Shown piece after piece: positions 1 to 8,377 of a stretch of DNA of 64,000 nucleotides; the first letter of the stretch is position 1; each line of letters opens with the position of its first letter. This stretch comes from Thermococcus eurythermalis. GTDB lineage: Archaea > Methanobacteriota_B > Thermococci > Thermococcales > Thermococcaceae. The notes under the pieces are model-generated. The model had not been told where the DNA came from, did no database searches, and saw nothing but the letters and a program-made list of their open reading frames with translations. The position numbers were made by a program, and so were the translations under genes. Location of the stretch: contig NZ_CP008887.1 of the NCBI RefSeq assembly GCF_000769655.1, forward strand, positions 1,798,001 through 1,862,000, written 5' to 3'.

Positions 1-622
1 TCATCTTGCGGACTTCTCGAACTATGTGCTCGGCGTATTTTTTGAATGCCTCCTCCGGGAGCTTGCCACCGGTGAAGCTGACGACTATCTCCGGTTTTCC
101 TCCCGACTTCTGAGCAGGCTTGGGGACAGCCTTTTCTCCTGGCTTTTTCTCGGCCACGGGTTTCTGCTCTGGGACCGGCTCGGGCTTAGGTGCAGGCTCT
201 TTTGCTTCCGGTACCTCCTTAGGCCTAACCTGTACCGCCGAACCTGAGAACAGCTCATCAAGGGGAATCTTAGGAGTCTCTGAATAAACGTCGAGGTTTT
301 CGGCTATTGAAAGCTTCATTTCAATCTCGTCGAGTGAATAAGCATCAACTACCATGGGCTTGCCAAGAAGGGCCTTAAAGAGGTTTAATGCGTCTTCTCC
401 AACGAGTGTCTGCTTATTATCAACGACGAGACATTCAGCCGCCAGCACCTTTGAGCTGTCCAGGAGTATTGTTATGTAGTACTTGCCGCGCTGATCCTTG
501 GCGAATACTTTGAGAAAGGCTCCCTTCCCTTCACTGAGGGCTTTTTTGGCCAGCTCAGTGAGGTCTTTTTTTGATGTCACCACCACGTTCTCAACTAATG
601 GGGTCTTGTCAGGTAACTGCAT
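1..622 (-). CDS. DUF2226-type protein, 5' part only (runs off the window)
   Basis: Open on the minus strand from an ATG at 622 to the window edge, giving about 207 residues with no stop; the C-terminus lies outside. I chose the ATG at 622 because GGTGGTG sits a few bases upstream; an in-frame ATG at 634 is possible. The first 130 residues look like a folded alpha/beta domain. Then comes a linker of about 40 residues rich in Pro, Lys, Ala and Glu, and a second domain begins (SFTGGKLPEEAFKKYAEHI). It resembles the DUF2226 proteins of Thermococcales from memory; function unknown. It is divergent from the DHH gene, and the TATA-like run at 638-646 may serve it. Confidence 0.65.
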   Translation of the reverse strand, partial: MQLPDKTPLVENVVVTSKKDLTELAKKALSEGKGAFLKVFAKDQRGKYYITILLDSSKVLAAECLVVDNKQTLVGEDALNLFKALLGKPMVVDAYSLDEIEMKLSIAENLDVYSETPKIPLDELFSGSAVQVRPKEVPEAKEPAPKPEPVPEQKPVAEKKPGEKAVPKPAQKSGGKPEIVVSFTGGKLPEEAFKKYAEHIVREVRKM

Positions 623-747
623 CCCCACCACCATTAGCTATATATACTCCCCATTCCGAATCCACATAAAGAACTTAGGGCGATGTCACGGTTTAGTATA
701 CCAGAGCCCCTATTTAAACATTGTTGTGCAGGACACGGGTGATGCTT

Positions 748-2211
748 ATGAGAGTCCTTATCCTGGGTGGTGGGGCCCTTGGACGCTCAATAGCCGAAGC
801 CCTCAAGGGAGAGTTCGATGTGGTTATCGTGGAGAAGGATGAAATCCGCGCCAGAACCCTTGAGGAGAGCGGTTTTCACGTTGTCCAGGGAGATTTCTCT
901 TACACGGCCACGCTCCTAAAGGCCGGAATCGAGAAGTCCGAACTTGTTGTGATGACCACTATGAACGTGGATACAATAAAAAAGACCATATACGTGATCA
1001 GAACAAACAACAAGGACGTCCCAATCATGACAGTACTCCCGGACGATATCGGGCTGGACGAGCTCACCGAGAGCATAAAAGAGAGCTTCGAGGCCGATGT
1101 TAAGGTTGACTACGCCATATCCCCAAGAACTGCACTCAAGAACGCGCTCATTGATATGGTAAAGCAGATAGGAGAGAAGAAGAACGTAAACCTTCTCGTG
1201 AAAAAGCTCCTCGAGCTGAAAAATGAGGGTGACTCCCTCCTCATCGCCATGCACGACAACCCAGACCCGGACTCACTCGCGAGCGCCGCCGCGCTGAGCG
1301 TCATAGCCCAGACGCTCGGATTCAAGACGAAAATCGTCCACGGGGGCGAAATAACCCACCACGAAAACAGGGCCTTCATCAACCTCCTTGGCATTGACGT
1401 AACGCGCATCTCAAGGGGCTCTTACGAGATAAGGCGCTACCCGTTCATAGCGCTCGTTGACTGCCAGCCGAACGGGAACATCACAATCCTTGAGAGCTTG
1501 GACTACGAGCGGATTAAAATCATCATAGACCACCACCAGATACTCCAGCATCTCCCTGACATTATTCCAGAGGACGCGTTCCTAGACATAAGGCCCGAGG
1601 TCAACTCGGCTTCCTCAATCCTCGTCGAGTATCTTAGAGGACTTAACATACCCATCTCGCCGTCCCTCGCAACGGCACTCTTCTACGGCATCTACGTGGA
1701 CACGAAGAGGTTCTCAAAGCTGAGCCCGGTCGACCTCAAGGCGATTGAGTTCCTGGCGGGAAAGGTTGACTACGAGCTCCTCGACAAGATTGAGCACCCA
1801 GATATAAGCACAGAAACCGCGGAAATCCTCGCGAGGGCAATAATGCACAGGAAAATCTACAAGAACGTCATAATAAGCAACGTGGGCTTCATCACGAACC
1901 GCGACGCCCTGGCAGAAGCCGCGGACTTTCTCCTCCGCCTCGAAGGCATAACGACCGTCCTCGTCTTCGGCATAGTGGACGACAAGATTGAAATCTCAGC
2001 GAGGACAAGAGACGTCAGGGTCAACATTGGTGCCGTCCTAAAAGAGGCCTTTGGCGAGCTCGGAAGCGGAGGGGGGCACGCGAGAGCAGGCGGCGCCAGG
2101 ATACACCTCGGAATCTTCAAGCTCGCCAAGGACAAGAACTCCCTGCTCAGGCTCGTGGAAGAAGCGGTAACTGAGAGATTCCTAGAAGCATTAAAGGTGA
2201 AAGAAAGTTAA
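748..2211 (+). CDS. TrkA-N/DHH-DHHA1 phosphoesterase
   Basis: 487 residues. Residues 1-130 form a Rossmann TrkA-N domain (MRVLILGGGALGRSIAEAL, then VIVEKD and VVQGD), which in potassium channels binds NAD or nucleotides. Residues 140-487 are a DHH/DHHA1 phosphoesterase with all motifs visible: HDNPDPD, LVDCQ, IIDHHQ, VDTKRF and the C-terminal GSGGGHARAGG. The DHH family splits nanoRNA, pAp or cyclic dinucleotides using two metal ions. The fusion suggests a soluble enzyme whose activity is sensed through the TrkA-N domain; cyclic di-AMP is a reasonable but unproven substrate. I chose the ATG at 748 because GGTGATG precedes it; starts at 721 and 742 are less likely. Its stop overlaps the convergent gene. 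Confidence 0.85.
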   Translation: MRVLILGGGALGRSIAEALKGEFDVVIVEKDEIRARTLEESGFHVVQGDFSYTATLLKAGIEKSELVVMTTMNVDTIKKTIYVIRTNNKDVPIMTVLPDDIGLDELTESIKESFEADVKVDYAISPRTALKNALIDMVKQIGEKKNVNLLVKKLLELKNEGDSLLIAMHDNPDPDSLASAAALSVIAQTLGFKTKIVHGGEITHHENRAFINLLGIDVTRISRGSYEIRRYPFIALVDCQPNGNITILESLDYERIKIIIDHHQILQHLPDIIPEDAFLDIRPEVNSASSILVEYLRGLNIPISPSLATALFYGIYVDTKRFSKLSPVDLKAIEFLAGKVDYELLDKIEHPDISTETAEILARAIMHRKIYKNVIISNVGFITNRDALAEAADFLLRLEGITTVLVFGIVDDKIEISARTRDVRVNIGAVLKEAFGELGSGGGHARAGGARIHLGIFKLAKDKNSLLRLVEEAVTERFLEALKVKES

Positions 2212-2417
2212 TCCTCCTTAGCCCTAACGAGGATTATGTCCCCGATGGCCGTGACGCGGTCGTAGGGGATACCAACTTTTTCACCCGGAAGGACGAGCGC
2301 CATAACCTGCCCCCTACCCCTGTCGAGGTCTATCAGCACTTCATCAACGTAGCCAACGTAGTTGCCCTTCGTATTGTAAATCTGTTTTCCGTAAAGCTTC
2401 GAGAGCCTCCTCACCAT
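2208..2417 (-). CDS. PRC-barrel domain protein
   Basis: 69 residues, a single PRC barrel: six short beta strands beginning LYGKQIYNTKGNYVGYVDEV and ending GDIILVRAKE. PRC barrels are small scaffolds found in photosynthetic reaction centre H subunits, in RimM and as stand-alone archaeal proteins near cell-division and RNA genes. No partner is evident. The ATG at 2417 is preceded by GGCGGTG, which decides it over a GTG nine bases upstream. The last four bases overlap the end of the convergent DHH gene, so the two transcripts must overlap. A related but different PRC protein lies at 45847-46182. Confidence 0.8.
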   Translation of the reverse strand: MVRRLSKLYGKQIYNTKGNYVGYVDEVLIDLDRGRGQVMALVLPGEKVGIPYDRVTAIGDIILVRAKED

Positions 2418-2474
2418 TTCAATCACCGCCTTAGGTTATTGATGAGCATATTTAAGCGTTGCTTTCACGGGCGC

Positions 2475-3110
2475 TTACTCCACGACTTCAATCCTGACCC
2501 TGTCACCGTCCTTGAGGCCGAGCTTCTCCCTCAGGTTCACAGGTGCTATTATCTCAGCAATCTTCGGCGGGTGCACCGTTCTTGAGGGCACGACGACTGC
2601 CCCCTCAACGCCGTCAATCCTGACCCTGTATGCCTTAACATCACCAAAAGTCCTGCCTCCCTTGGTAAATCCTGGGATTATGACGGGCCTCACGTTGCAG
2701 AGGGCGTCAAAGACGGTCTTGGGGAAGAGGACACGGACGTTCAGCGTTCCGAGATACGGCTCAAAGCCAAGGTACTCTTGAATCAGGGGGGAGTACTGTT
2801 TGACGTAATAGGCCCCCTCCCCAAGTCCAGAGACCACCTCACCGACAATCACACCGGTTGATAGTGCCTCCGAAATCTCGTCGCAGAGCGCCCGGAGGAA
2901 GTTCGCACCCTCCGGTGTCACCCCTACGAGGGTTCTCTTCCCCTCAACGCTCTTCTCGATTAGGTCTTCCTCCTCCATCTCATTTAGGAGCCTCAGAACC
3001 GTCTGTGGGGAGACACCAAGCTCTTCGGCGAGCTCCCTCACGGTGACCCGGACTTTCTTCCCTACAGCACCCTTTCTCGCCAGGGAAACAAGGAGTCTTA
3101 CTTTCTTCAT
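2475..3110 (-). CDS. ribK: CTP-dependent riboflavin kinase
   Basis: 211 residues. The N-terminal 85 residues are a winged helix ([22 protein letters not shown]). The rest is the DUF120 riboflavin kinase barrel, with the glycine-rich [14 protein letters not shown] and the pair GTLNVRV and [20 protein letters not shown]. This archaeal family makes FMN from riboflavin with CTP instead of ATP as phosphate donor. The fused helix-turn-helix is common in Euryarchaeota and suggests an additional regulatory role, not shown here. Its start overlaps the stop of endonuclease V by four bases (ATGA type), so the two are translated from one message with translin upstream. Confidence 0.92.
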   Translation of the reverse strand: MKKVRLLVSLARKGAVGKKVRVTVRELAEELGVSPQTVLRLLNEMEEEDLIEKSVEGKRTLVGVTPEGANFLRALCDEISEALSTGVIVGEVVSGLGEGAYYVKQYSPLIQEYLGFEPYLGTLNVRVLFPKTVFDALCNVRPVIIPGFTKGGRTFGDVKAYRVRIDGVEGAVVVPSRTVHPPKIAEIIAPVNLREKLGLKDGDRVRIEVVE

Positions 3111-3688
3111 GTTCTCACCTTTGAGAGCTTGTCAGCGAGCTTAAGAGGTTTCGGATAGCTTCCGCCAAGTGCTCCAACCACCTCGGCGGCCGACTTCAAA
3201 TCAACCAGATGCCCGACGCTTACATAAGCTTTTCCTACCTTTTTGTAGAGGCCCTCCGGCACGCCGCGCAGCGGCCTCTTCGCGACGCCGATGACGGGCT
3301 TTTTGAGCACCAGTCCTATGTGAGAGGCCAGCCCGTAGCCCCTTGGGTGGGCCCTACCGTGCCCTTCAACAAGGAGAACGTCAAAGTCCGCGTTTTTGGC
3401 AACAAGCAGGACCGGCCTTGTCTCCCTGAGAAAGAAATAGGTCGGGATATAGGGGAAGGTTGCCCTGGCTTTGGTCGTTCTCGCTTCCAGGACTTCGCAG
3501 TCCGGAAACGTACAGACAACCAGGGCAGAGACGGCCGTGTTTTCTCTGTACGAGACGTCAACAGCGCCGACGGTCTCAATGGAATCTACGTCAAGCGGTC
3601 TCTCGACTACCCTTTTTGAGAACTCCCTCTGGAGCTGGGCTATCTTTTTGAGTTTTTCGGTAATTATGTAATCCTTTAATTCAGTCAT
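3107..3688 (-). CDS. nfi: Endonuclease V
   Basis: 193 residues, a little shorter than bacterial Nfi. Endonuclease V cuts the second phosphodiester bond 3' of deoxyinosine, a deamination product that forms quickly at high temperature. Visible family motifs are AVDVSY with the first catalytic Asp, the [11 protein letters not shown] wedge-like segment, and [21 protein letters not shown] carrying the second acidic residue. The C-terminal LKLADKLS is also typical. Middle gene of a three-gene minus-strand operon: it overlaps translin by 8 bp and riboflavin kinase by 4 bp. Confidence 0.93.
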   Translation of the reverse strand: MTELKDYIITEKLKKIAQLQREFSKRVVERPLDVDSIETVGAVDVSYRENTAVSALVVCTFPDCEVLEARTTKARATFPYIPTYFFLRETRPVLLVAKNADFDVLLVEGHGRAHPRGYGLASHIGLVLKKPVIGVAKRPLRGVPEGLYKKVGKAYVSVGHLVDLKSAAEVVGALGGSYPKPLKLADKLSKVRT

Positions 3689-4307
3689 TCTTTAGGGCCT
3701 TCTCAAGCTTTTCCTCGAGGCTCTTGTTGAGCTTGGCCCTCGTTAGGTCTTCGAGGGTTCTCTCGAGAACGTAGCGCGCCTGGTCCTGCTTTTGCCTCAC
3801 GTTGACAAGCCCCTTCGGATACTCAAGGGTTATGAGCGCGTTGTAAACTCTCTCCATCTCGCTGTAAACCTTCTCGGCAGTCGCGATGTCTCCTTCAAGC
3901 AGCCTGTGGAGGAAATACCTCCTCAGCTCCCCCACGAAATCGCCAACCCCAAGGGCGTAGTCGGCCTCTGGAACTCCAAGCTCAGAGGGCTCAGGATACG
4001 GCCTGCCTGTAACGTAGCTCATGAGGAGTGAGGCCTCCACGAACTCCTGATGGGCCGTCTGGACGTAGCCAGCGTAGTACAGGTCAGGGTGGTTGGCCAG
4101 CATTTCTCTGACCTTTAGTACTCTCTCCCTGGCCTCCTTCCACCTCTGCTCGGCGAGTCTGAGGTCGCCCCTGTGGAGGGCCTTGACCGTGTCGCCGCTG
4201 AGCCTTACTATCTCCCTGGTAACCTTAAGGGCCTCTTCCCTAAGCGAGTCCTTTTCGTCGAGGGTCTTTCTTATGAAATCTATAATCGCCTCAATGTCCC
4301 CGCTCAC
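3681..4307 (-). CDS. Translin family protein
   Basis: About 208 residues, nearly all alpha-helical, with the translin pattern of alternating charged helices (TREIVRLSGDTVKALHRGD, EASLLMSYVTGR, GVGDFVGELRRYFLHRLLEGD). Archaeal translins are ring-forming RNA/ssDNA-binding proteins related to the RNase subunits of eukaryotic C3PO. I place the start at the GTG at 4307, which has GGTGAT three bases upstream and lies downstream of a TATA-like TTTTTAAG. An open frame continues upstream to an ATG at 4373, but that would precede the promoter. First gene of the translin-nfi-ribK operon. Confidence 0.8.
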   Translation of the reverse strand: MSGDIEAIIDFIRKTLDEKDSLREEALKVTREIVRLSGDTVKALHRGDLRLAEQRWKEARERVLKVREMLANHPDLYYAGYVQTAHQEFVEASLLMSYVTGRPYPEPSELGVPEADYALGVGDFVGELRRYFLHRLLEGDIATAEKVYSEMERVYNALITLEYPKGLVNVRQKQDQARYVLERTLEDLTRAKLNKSLEEKLEKALKND

Positions 4308-4367
4308 GGTATCACCAGGCGGTGTTAGAAAAGGGAGCTTAAAAATGTGGGCTTGGCTATCCCCCAC

Positions 4368-4507
4368 CTTCATCGGAGGCTGAAGCCACTCTCAGGCGGT
4401 CCGGAGGCCAAGCCCTGTCCGCCCGGCATCGTCCACGGGACATCATCGGAGGCGGAGCCCACTCCGTCCGGCGGGCCAACCGGGCGGGACCGTCGTAGAA
4501 AATTTTT
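4368..4507 (+). ncRNA. Candidate structured GC-rich RNA upstream of metK
   Basis: No convincing protein is encoded here. Base composition jumps to strongly GC-rich between AT-rich flanks. A plus-strand promoter-like CTTAAAAA lies at about 4338-4345, and a T5 tract ends the block at 4502-4506. Possible pairings by eye: GTCCGCCCGG near 4419 with CCGGGCGGGAC near 4484 (10 bp, one bulge); GGCGGAG with CTCCGTC around a CCCA loop near 4450-4467; and a small GTCC/GGAC hairpin. A partial direct repeat starting CATCGGAGGC occurs at 4371 and 4444. It could be an H/ACA-type or other sRNA, or a structured metK leader. No family recognised. Confidence 0.4.
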
Positions 4508-4571
4508 CGTGCAGAATTTTAAGGGTTTCGAAATTAATAACTCCCAGGAATGTTGGTCTTACAGGTTCATG

Positions 4572-4588
4572 CCGAAAATTATATAAAG
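4572..4588 (+). promoter_or_regulatory. metK promoter (BRE/TATA)
   Basis: CCGAAAA (BRE) is followed directly by TTATATAAAG (TATA), a near-consensus Thermococcales promoter. Initiation would be expected about 25 bases downstream, near 4612, leaving a short leader with GGTGGTG before the metK ATG at 4635. Confidence 0.75.
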
Positions 4589-4634
4589 ACTTCATCGAAG
4601 CGGGCCTTGCTAAATAAAAAAGGTGGTGACGCTC

Positions 4635-5852
4635 ATGGCTGAGAAGGTTAGGAACATCGTCGTTGAGGAGCTCGTTAGAACCCCGGTCGAGATGCAGCAG
4701 GTCGAGCTCGTTGAAAGGAAGGGAATTGGACACCCCGACAGCATAGCCGACGGCATTGCCGAGGCCGTCAGCAGGGCCCTCAGCAGGGAGTACATCAAGA
4801 GATACGGTATAATCCTCCACCACAACACCGACCAGGTCGAGGTCGTTGGCGGTAGGGCCTATCCACAGTTCGGCGGTGGTGAAGTCATCAAGCCGATTTA
4901 CATCCTCCTCTCTGGAAGGGCCGTTGAGATGGTTGACAGGGAGCTCTTCCCGGTTCACGAGATAGCGATAAAGGCCGCCAAGGACTACCTCAAGAAGGCC
5001 GTCAGGCACCTCGACATCGAGAACCACGTCATCATTGACTCCCGCATAGGGCAGGGAAGTGTTGACCTCGTTGGAGTCTTCAACAAGGCCAAGGAGAACC
5101 CGATTCCGCTCGCCAACGACACCTCCTTCGGTGTCGGCTACGCCCCGCTCAGCGAGACGGAGAGGATAGTCCTCGAGACCGAGAAGGCCCTCAACAGCGA
5201 CGACTTCAAGAAGGAGTGGCCGGCAGTCGGTGAGGACATCAAGGTCATGGGCCTCAGGAAGGGCGACGAGATTGACCTCACCATAGCTGCAGCCATAGTT
5301 GACAGCGAGGTCGCCAACCCGGACGAGTACATGGCCGTCAAGGAGGCCATCTACCAGAAGGCCAAGGAGATAGTCGAGGCCCACACCGAGAGGAAGGTCA
5401 ACATCTACGTCAACACCGCCGACGACCCGAAGAACGGCATCTACTACATCACCGTCACCGGAACGAGCGCCGAAGCCGGTGACGACGGTAGCGTTGGCAG
5501 GGGCAACCGCGTCAACGGCCTCATCACCCCGAACAGGCACATGAGCCTGGAGGCCGCCGCTGGAAAGAACCCAGTCAGCCACGTTGGAAAGATTTACAAC
5601 CTCCTCTCGATGCTCATAGCCAACGACATCGCCGAGCAGGTCGAGGGCGTCGAGGAGGTCTACGTCAGGATTCTGAGCCAGATAGGAAAGCCCATTGACG
5701 AGCCCCTCGTAGCGAGCGTCCAGATAATCCCGAAGAAGGGCTACTCAATTGATGTCCTCCAGAAGCCGGCCTACGAGATCGCCGACGCCTGGCTCGCCAA
5801 CATAACCAAGATACAGAAGATGATTCTCGAAGACAAGCTCAACGTCTTCTGA
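4635..5852 (+). CDS. metK: S-adenosylmethionine synthetase, archaeal type
   Basis: 405 residues, the usual length for the archaeal MAT family, which is only distantly related to bacterial MetK. It makes S-adenosylmethionine from methionine and ATP. Visible family signatures are [21 protein letters not shown] near the N-terminus, [33 protein letters not shown], and [20 protein letters not shown]. The start is fixed by GGTGGTGA six bases before the ATG at 4635; an upstream GTG at 4623 lies inside that ribosome binding site. Codon use is strongly biased, consistent with high expression. Stand-alone gene with a strong promoter. Confidence 0.96.
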   Translation: MAEKVRNIVVEELVRTPVEMQQVELVERKGIGHPDSIADGIAEAVSRALSREYIKRYGIILHHNTDQVEVVGGRAYPQFGGGEVIKPIYILLSGRAVEMVDRELFPVHEIAIKAAKDYLKKAVRHLDIENHVIIDSRIGQGSVDLVGVFNKAKENPIPLANDTSFGVGYAPLSETERIVLETEKALNSDDFKKEWPAVGEDIKVMGLRKGDEIDLTIAAAIVDSEVANPDEYMAVKEAIYQKAKEIVEAHTERKVNIYVNTADDPKNGIYYITVTGTSAEAGDDGSVGRGNRVNGLITPNRHMSLEAAAGKNPVSHVGKIYNLLSMLIANDIAEQVEGVEEVYVRILSQIGKPIDEPLVASVQIIPKKGYSIDVLQKPAYEIADAWLANITKIQKMILEDKLNVF

Positions 5853-5898
5853 ATTCCCTCTATCTTTTCCACTGTTCTGAAATCCAAAAGTTTAGAAG

Positions 5899-6114
5899 TC
5901 AGTAGGAGTAACTGCTCTGCTTGAGGGCCCTCAGGAGCCTGGCTTCCTCCGCCATTATGGCCAGCTTCTCCCTCCTAACCTTGGAGAGTTTGGAGGAAAC
6001 GTTCTTCTTCTGCCTGGCAAGCCTAACAAGCTTGGCCTCCTCAAGGACGAGGAGCTCCTTCCTCCTCTTAACGACCTCAAGCCTCCTCTGGAGGATTGAC
6101 TTAACCCTCTCCAT
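5899..6114 (-). CDS. Small basic coiled-coil protein
   Basis: 71 residues, very rich in Lys, Arg, Leu and Glu, with a heptad-like pattern over nearly the whole length (SILQRRLEVVKRRKELLVLE, then KLVRLARQKK and EEARLLRALK), so probably one long helical hairpin or a dimeric coiled coil. It ends in a polar SSYSY tail. The ATG at 6114 has GGTGATACC in front. It does not match a family I know. Size and charge would suit a nucleic-acid or ribosome-associated protein, but that is a guess. Convergent with metK; a TATA-like AAGATTTAAC lies upstream. Confidence 0.7.
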   Translation of the reverse strand: MERVKSILQRRLEVVKRRKELLVLEEAKLVRLARQKKNVSSKLSKVRREKLAIMAEEARLLRALKQSSYSY

Positions 6115-6245
6115 GGTATCACCTGCTATATTGGAGGTCGTTAAATCTTATAAGGCTTTCGGTGAATGTTAAAGCTAATCTCGACAATTGACTAAATAAA
6201 AACTTAAGCACCCCCTATTTTTTCTCTTTACGGAGGTGAGGGAGA

Positions 6246-6902
6246 ATGAAGCTCGTGGCCCTGACGGACATCCACGGCAACAGGGGGATGGCGAAGAGGC
6301 TCGCAGAGCACCTGAAGAAGGAGAAGCCAGACGCCCTTATTATTGCAGGAGACGTAACGAACTTCTCCGGGGCAGAAGTCGCTAGGAAAGTCCTTGAACC
6401 CCTCCTTGAGACCTGCGTCCCAATCCTGGCCGTCCATGGCAACTGCGACGGCAGGGACATGCCAGAGCTCCTTGAGGAGCTTGGAATCGGCATCCACAAC
6501 AAACGGCGGGAGCTCAACGGCATTGGATTCGTTGGAATCGGGGGCTCGAACATCACACCCTTCAACACAGTCTGGGAGCTGACCGAGGACGAAATCCGCG
6601 AAATCCTTGAGAGAAATTACCGCCCCGGCGACGCTATAGTCTCCCATGCCCCGCCGAAGGACACAAAGGCAGACCGCGTCCATTCAGGGCTCCACGTTGG
6701 AAGTTCAGCGCTGAGGAAGTTCATCGAGGACAACCAGCCCCCGCTCGTCATTACAGGCCACATACACGAGGCGAGGAGCGTTGACCATGTTGGGGAAACG
6801 GTAATCGTGAACCCAGGCCCACTCTTCAGGGGGTACTACGCGGTCATAGACTTTGCCGAGAAAAGAAAAAAGGTAGAGGACGTCAAGCTAAAGGAGCTCT
6901 AA
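6246..6902 (+). CDS. Calcineurin-like metallophosphoesterase
   Basis: 218 residues with all the metallophosphoesterase motifs: TDIHGN (metal ligands Asp and His), IIAGDVTN, VHGNCD, VSHAPP and GHIHEA. These fold around a two-metal centre and split phosphomonoesters or diesters. The compact size and NPGPLFRGYYAVID ending place it with the archaeal Icc/YfcE-like group, whose substrates are mostly unknown. GAGGTGAGGGAGA precedes the ATG. It overlaps the end of the convergent aminotransferase by four bases. A second, distinct member is at 45143-45850. Confidence 0.88.
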   Translation: MKLVALTDIHGNRGMAKRLAEHLKKEKPDALIIAGDVTNFSGAEVARKVLEPLLETCVPILAVHGNCDGRDMPELLEELGIGIHNKRRELNGIGFVGIGGSNITPFNTVWELTEDEIREILERNYRPGDAIVSHAPPKDTKADRVHSGLHVGSSALRKFIEDNQPPLVITGHIHEARSVDHVGETVIVNPGPLFRGYYAVIDFAEKRKKVEDVKLKEL

Positions 6903-8068
6903 ACAAGTTCTTTTTCCCTCAAAACCTTCTCCATCCTGTCCATAGCTTCCTCAAGCTTCTCGTAGGCGGTCGCATAGCTTATCCTTATGTATCCCTCGCC
7001 AGCCTTTCCGAAGGCCGAGCCTGGAACGACCGCGACCTTGGCTTCTTTCAACATGAGCTCGCTGAACTCCTTGTCGGTTAAGCCGGTGTCCCTAATCCTC
7101 GGGAATATGTAGAACGCTCCCTTGGGCTTGACCGTCGGAAGGCCCATCTCGTTGAGGCGCTTCCAGACGAGGTTCCTTCTCCTGTCGTACTCCTGTCTCA
7201 TCTCTTCGACTGCTTTCCAGCTCCTCTCGTCCTCGAGGGCCTTCGCGGCCGCGTACTGGGCAAAGGTAACCGGACAGGTGGCGTTGTACATCTGGAAGCG
7301 GGTCATCTTCTCGATTATCCATGCGGGGGCCGCGACGAAGCCGAGGCGCCAGCCGGTCATGGCGAAGGTCTTGGAGAAGCCGTTTATCGTTATCGTCCGC
7401 TCGAACATGCCGTCGAGGGAAGCGATGCTGTGGTTCTTGACCCCGTCGTAAACGAAGTGCTCGTAAACTTCATCGCTGAAGACGATGAGGTCGTGCTCGA
7501 CCGCGAAGTCTGCAATCTCCTCAAGGTCCTTCTTAGTCAGAACCGCGCCGGTCGGGTTGTTCGGGGAGTTTATGATGAGCGCCCTGGTTTTGTCGCTCAC
7601 GTGCTTTTCGAGGTCGTCAACGGAAAGGCGGAACTCGTTCTCCTCGTAGGTCGGAACCTCAACCGGTCTTCCTCCGGCGAGAATGACGGCCGGGGCATAG
7701 CTGACGAACATCGGACTCGGGATGAGGACTTCTTCCCCATCCTTGAGAAACGTTGCAAGGCCCATAATAAAAGCCTGGTTCGCCCCGACGAGCACCATTA
7801 TTTCGCTCTTCGGGTCGGCCTCGATGCCGTTCTGCTCCCTGAGCTTTCTCGCTATCGCCTCGCGGAGCATCGGCAGGCCGGCGTTCGGGCCGTAGTGCGT
7901 CATGCCCTTATCAAGGGCCTCCTTAGCATATTCCTTTATATGCTCCGGCGTGTCGAAGTCAGGTTCGCCGATTCCAAGTGATATGAGACCCTCAACGCCC
8001 TGGGCAAGGTCGAAGAGCTTTCTAATCTCAGAGGGGTTAACCATCTCAAGCCTGTCGCTCAGCGCCAT
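6899..8068 (-). CDS. Aromatic/aspartate aminotransferase (PLP fold type I)
   Basis: 389 residues. It is very close, as I remember it, to the aromatic aminotransferase of Pyrococcus horikoshii (also 389 residues), which moves the amino group of Phe, Tyr or Trp to 2-oxoglutarate. Family signatures: GIGEPDFDTP, HYGPNAGLP, the substrate-loop INSPNNPTGAVL, SDEVYEHFVY, and NGFSKTFAMTGWRLG, which carries the PLP-binding Lys. The C-terminal FYIFPRI and RISYA are also conserved. GGTGAT before the ATG at 8068 sets the start; an ATG nine bases earlier overlaps that site. Confidence 0.93.
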   Translation of the reverse strand: MALSDRLEMVNPSEIRKLFDLAQGVEGLISLGIGEPDFDTPEHIKEYAKEALDKGMTHYGPNAGLPMLREAIARKLREQNGIEADPKSEIMVLVGANQAFIMGLATFLKDGEEVLIPSPMFVSYAPAVILAGGRPVEVPTYEENEFRLSVDDLEKHVSDKTRALIINSPNNPTGAVLTKKDLEEIADFAVEHDLIVFSDEVYEHFVYDGVKNHSIASLDGMFERTITINGFSKTFAMTGWRLGFVAAPAWIIEKMTRFQMYNATCPVTFAQYAAAKALEDERSWKAVEEMRQEYDRRRNLVWKRLNEMGLPTVKPKGAFYIFPRIRDTGLTDKEFSELMLKEAKVAVVPGSAFGKAGEGYIRISYATAYEKLEEAMDRMEKVLREKELV

Positions 8069-8377
8069 GATAATCACCGTTCTCCCTTCTCGGCGATGTT
8101 TATAACCTTACCTCGACAAAAAGATAGACAGCAGAGCACTTAAACGGACCTCAAGGCATAATTCTGGCGGAAAACTTATTTCTCCAGACCACATGAAAAG
8201 GCACCGGGTAGAAGTTCGGGAGAATAAACTTTCGGATTTTTGATGGATACGTTGGTAAACTTTTGAATCCCCGCCATTTTCTCCTACATATTTCCACAAA
8301 TATGTTTTGTTTTTCAACGGAAAGCCTTTTTATGGGACGGTTCGACTTTCATCTGAATACTTGTGGAGGGTCTCAAA
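8069..8377. other. Intergenic region with divergent promoters
   Basis: 309 bases between divergent genes. It holds the aminotransferase ribosome binding site and promoter at its left end, a perfect dyad at 8286-8305, and the serK promoter CTTTTTATGG at about 8324-8333. Open frames here show no protein-like character. Confidence 0.6.
8286..8305. promoter_or_regulatory. Perfect inverted repeat upstream of serK
   Basis: ACATATTT-CCAC-AAATATGT: 8-bp arms around a 4-base spacer. It ends about 20 bases before the serK TATA box (near 8326). In archaea, a dyad just upstream of BRE/TATA more often serves an activator or Lrp-type regulator than a simple repressor. It does not match the Tgr, SurR or iron-box patterns. 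Confidence 0.45.

Noticed and set aside
4307-4322. TATCAC-N5-GGTGTT upstream of translin as a Tgr site
   Set aside because: The second half does not match GTGATA, and the TATCAC half is just the reverse complement of the GGTGAT ribosome binding site.
4443-5582. A 379-codon frame on the minus strand across metK
   Set aside because: It is the antisense shadow of metK, with Val/Leu/Asp-rich repeats typical of reversed GC-rich codons; metK is unmistakable.
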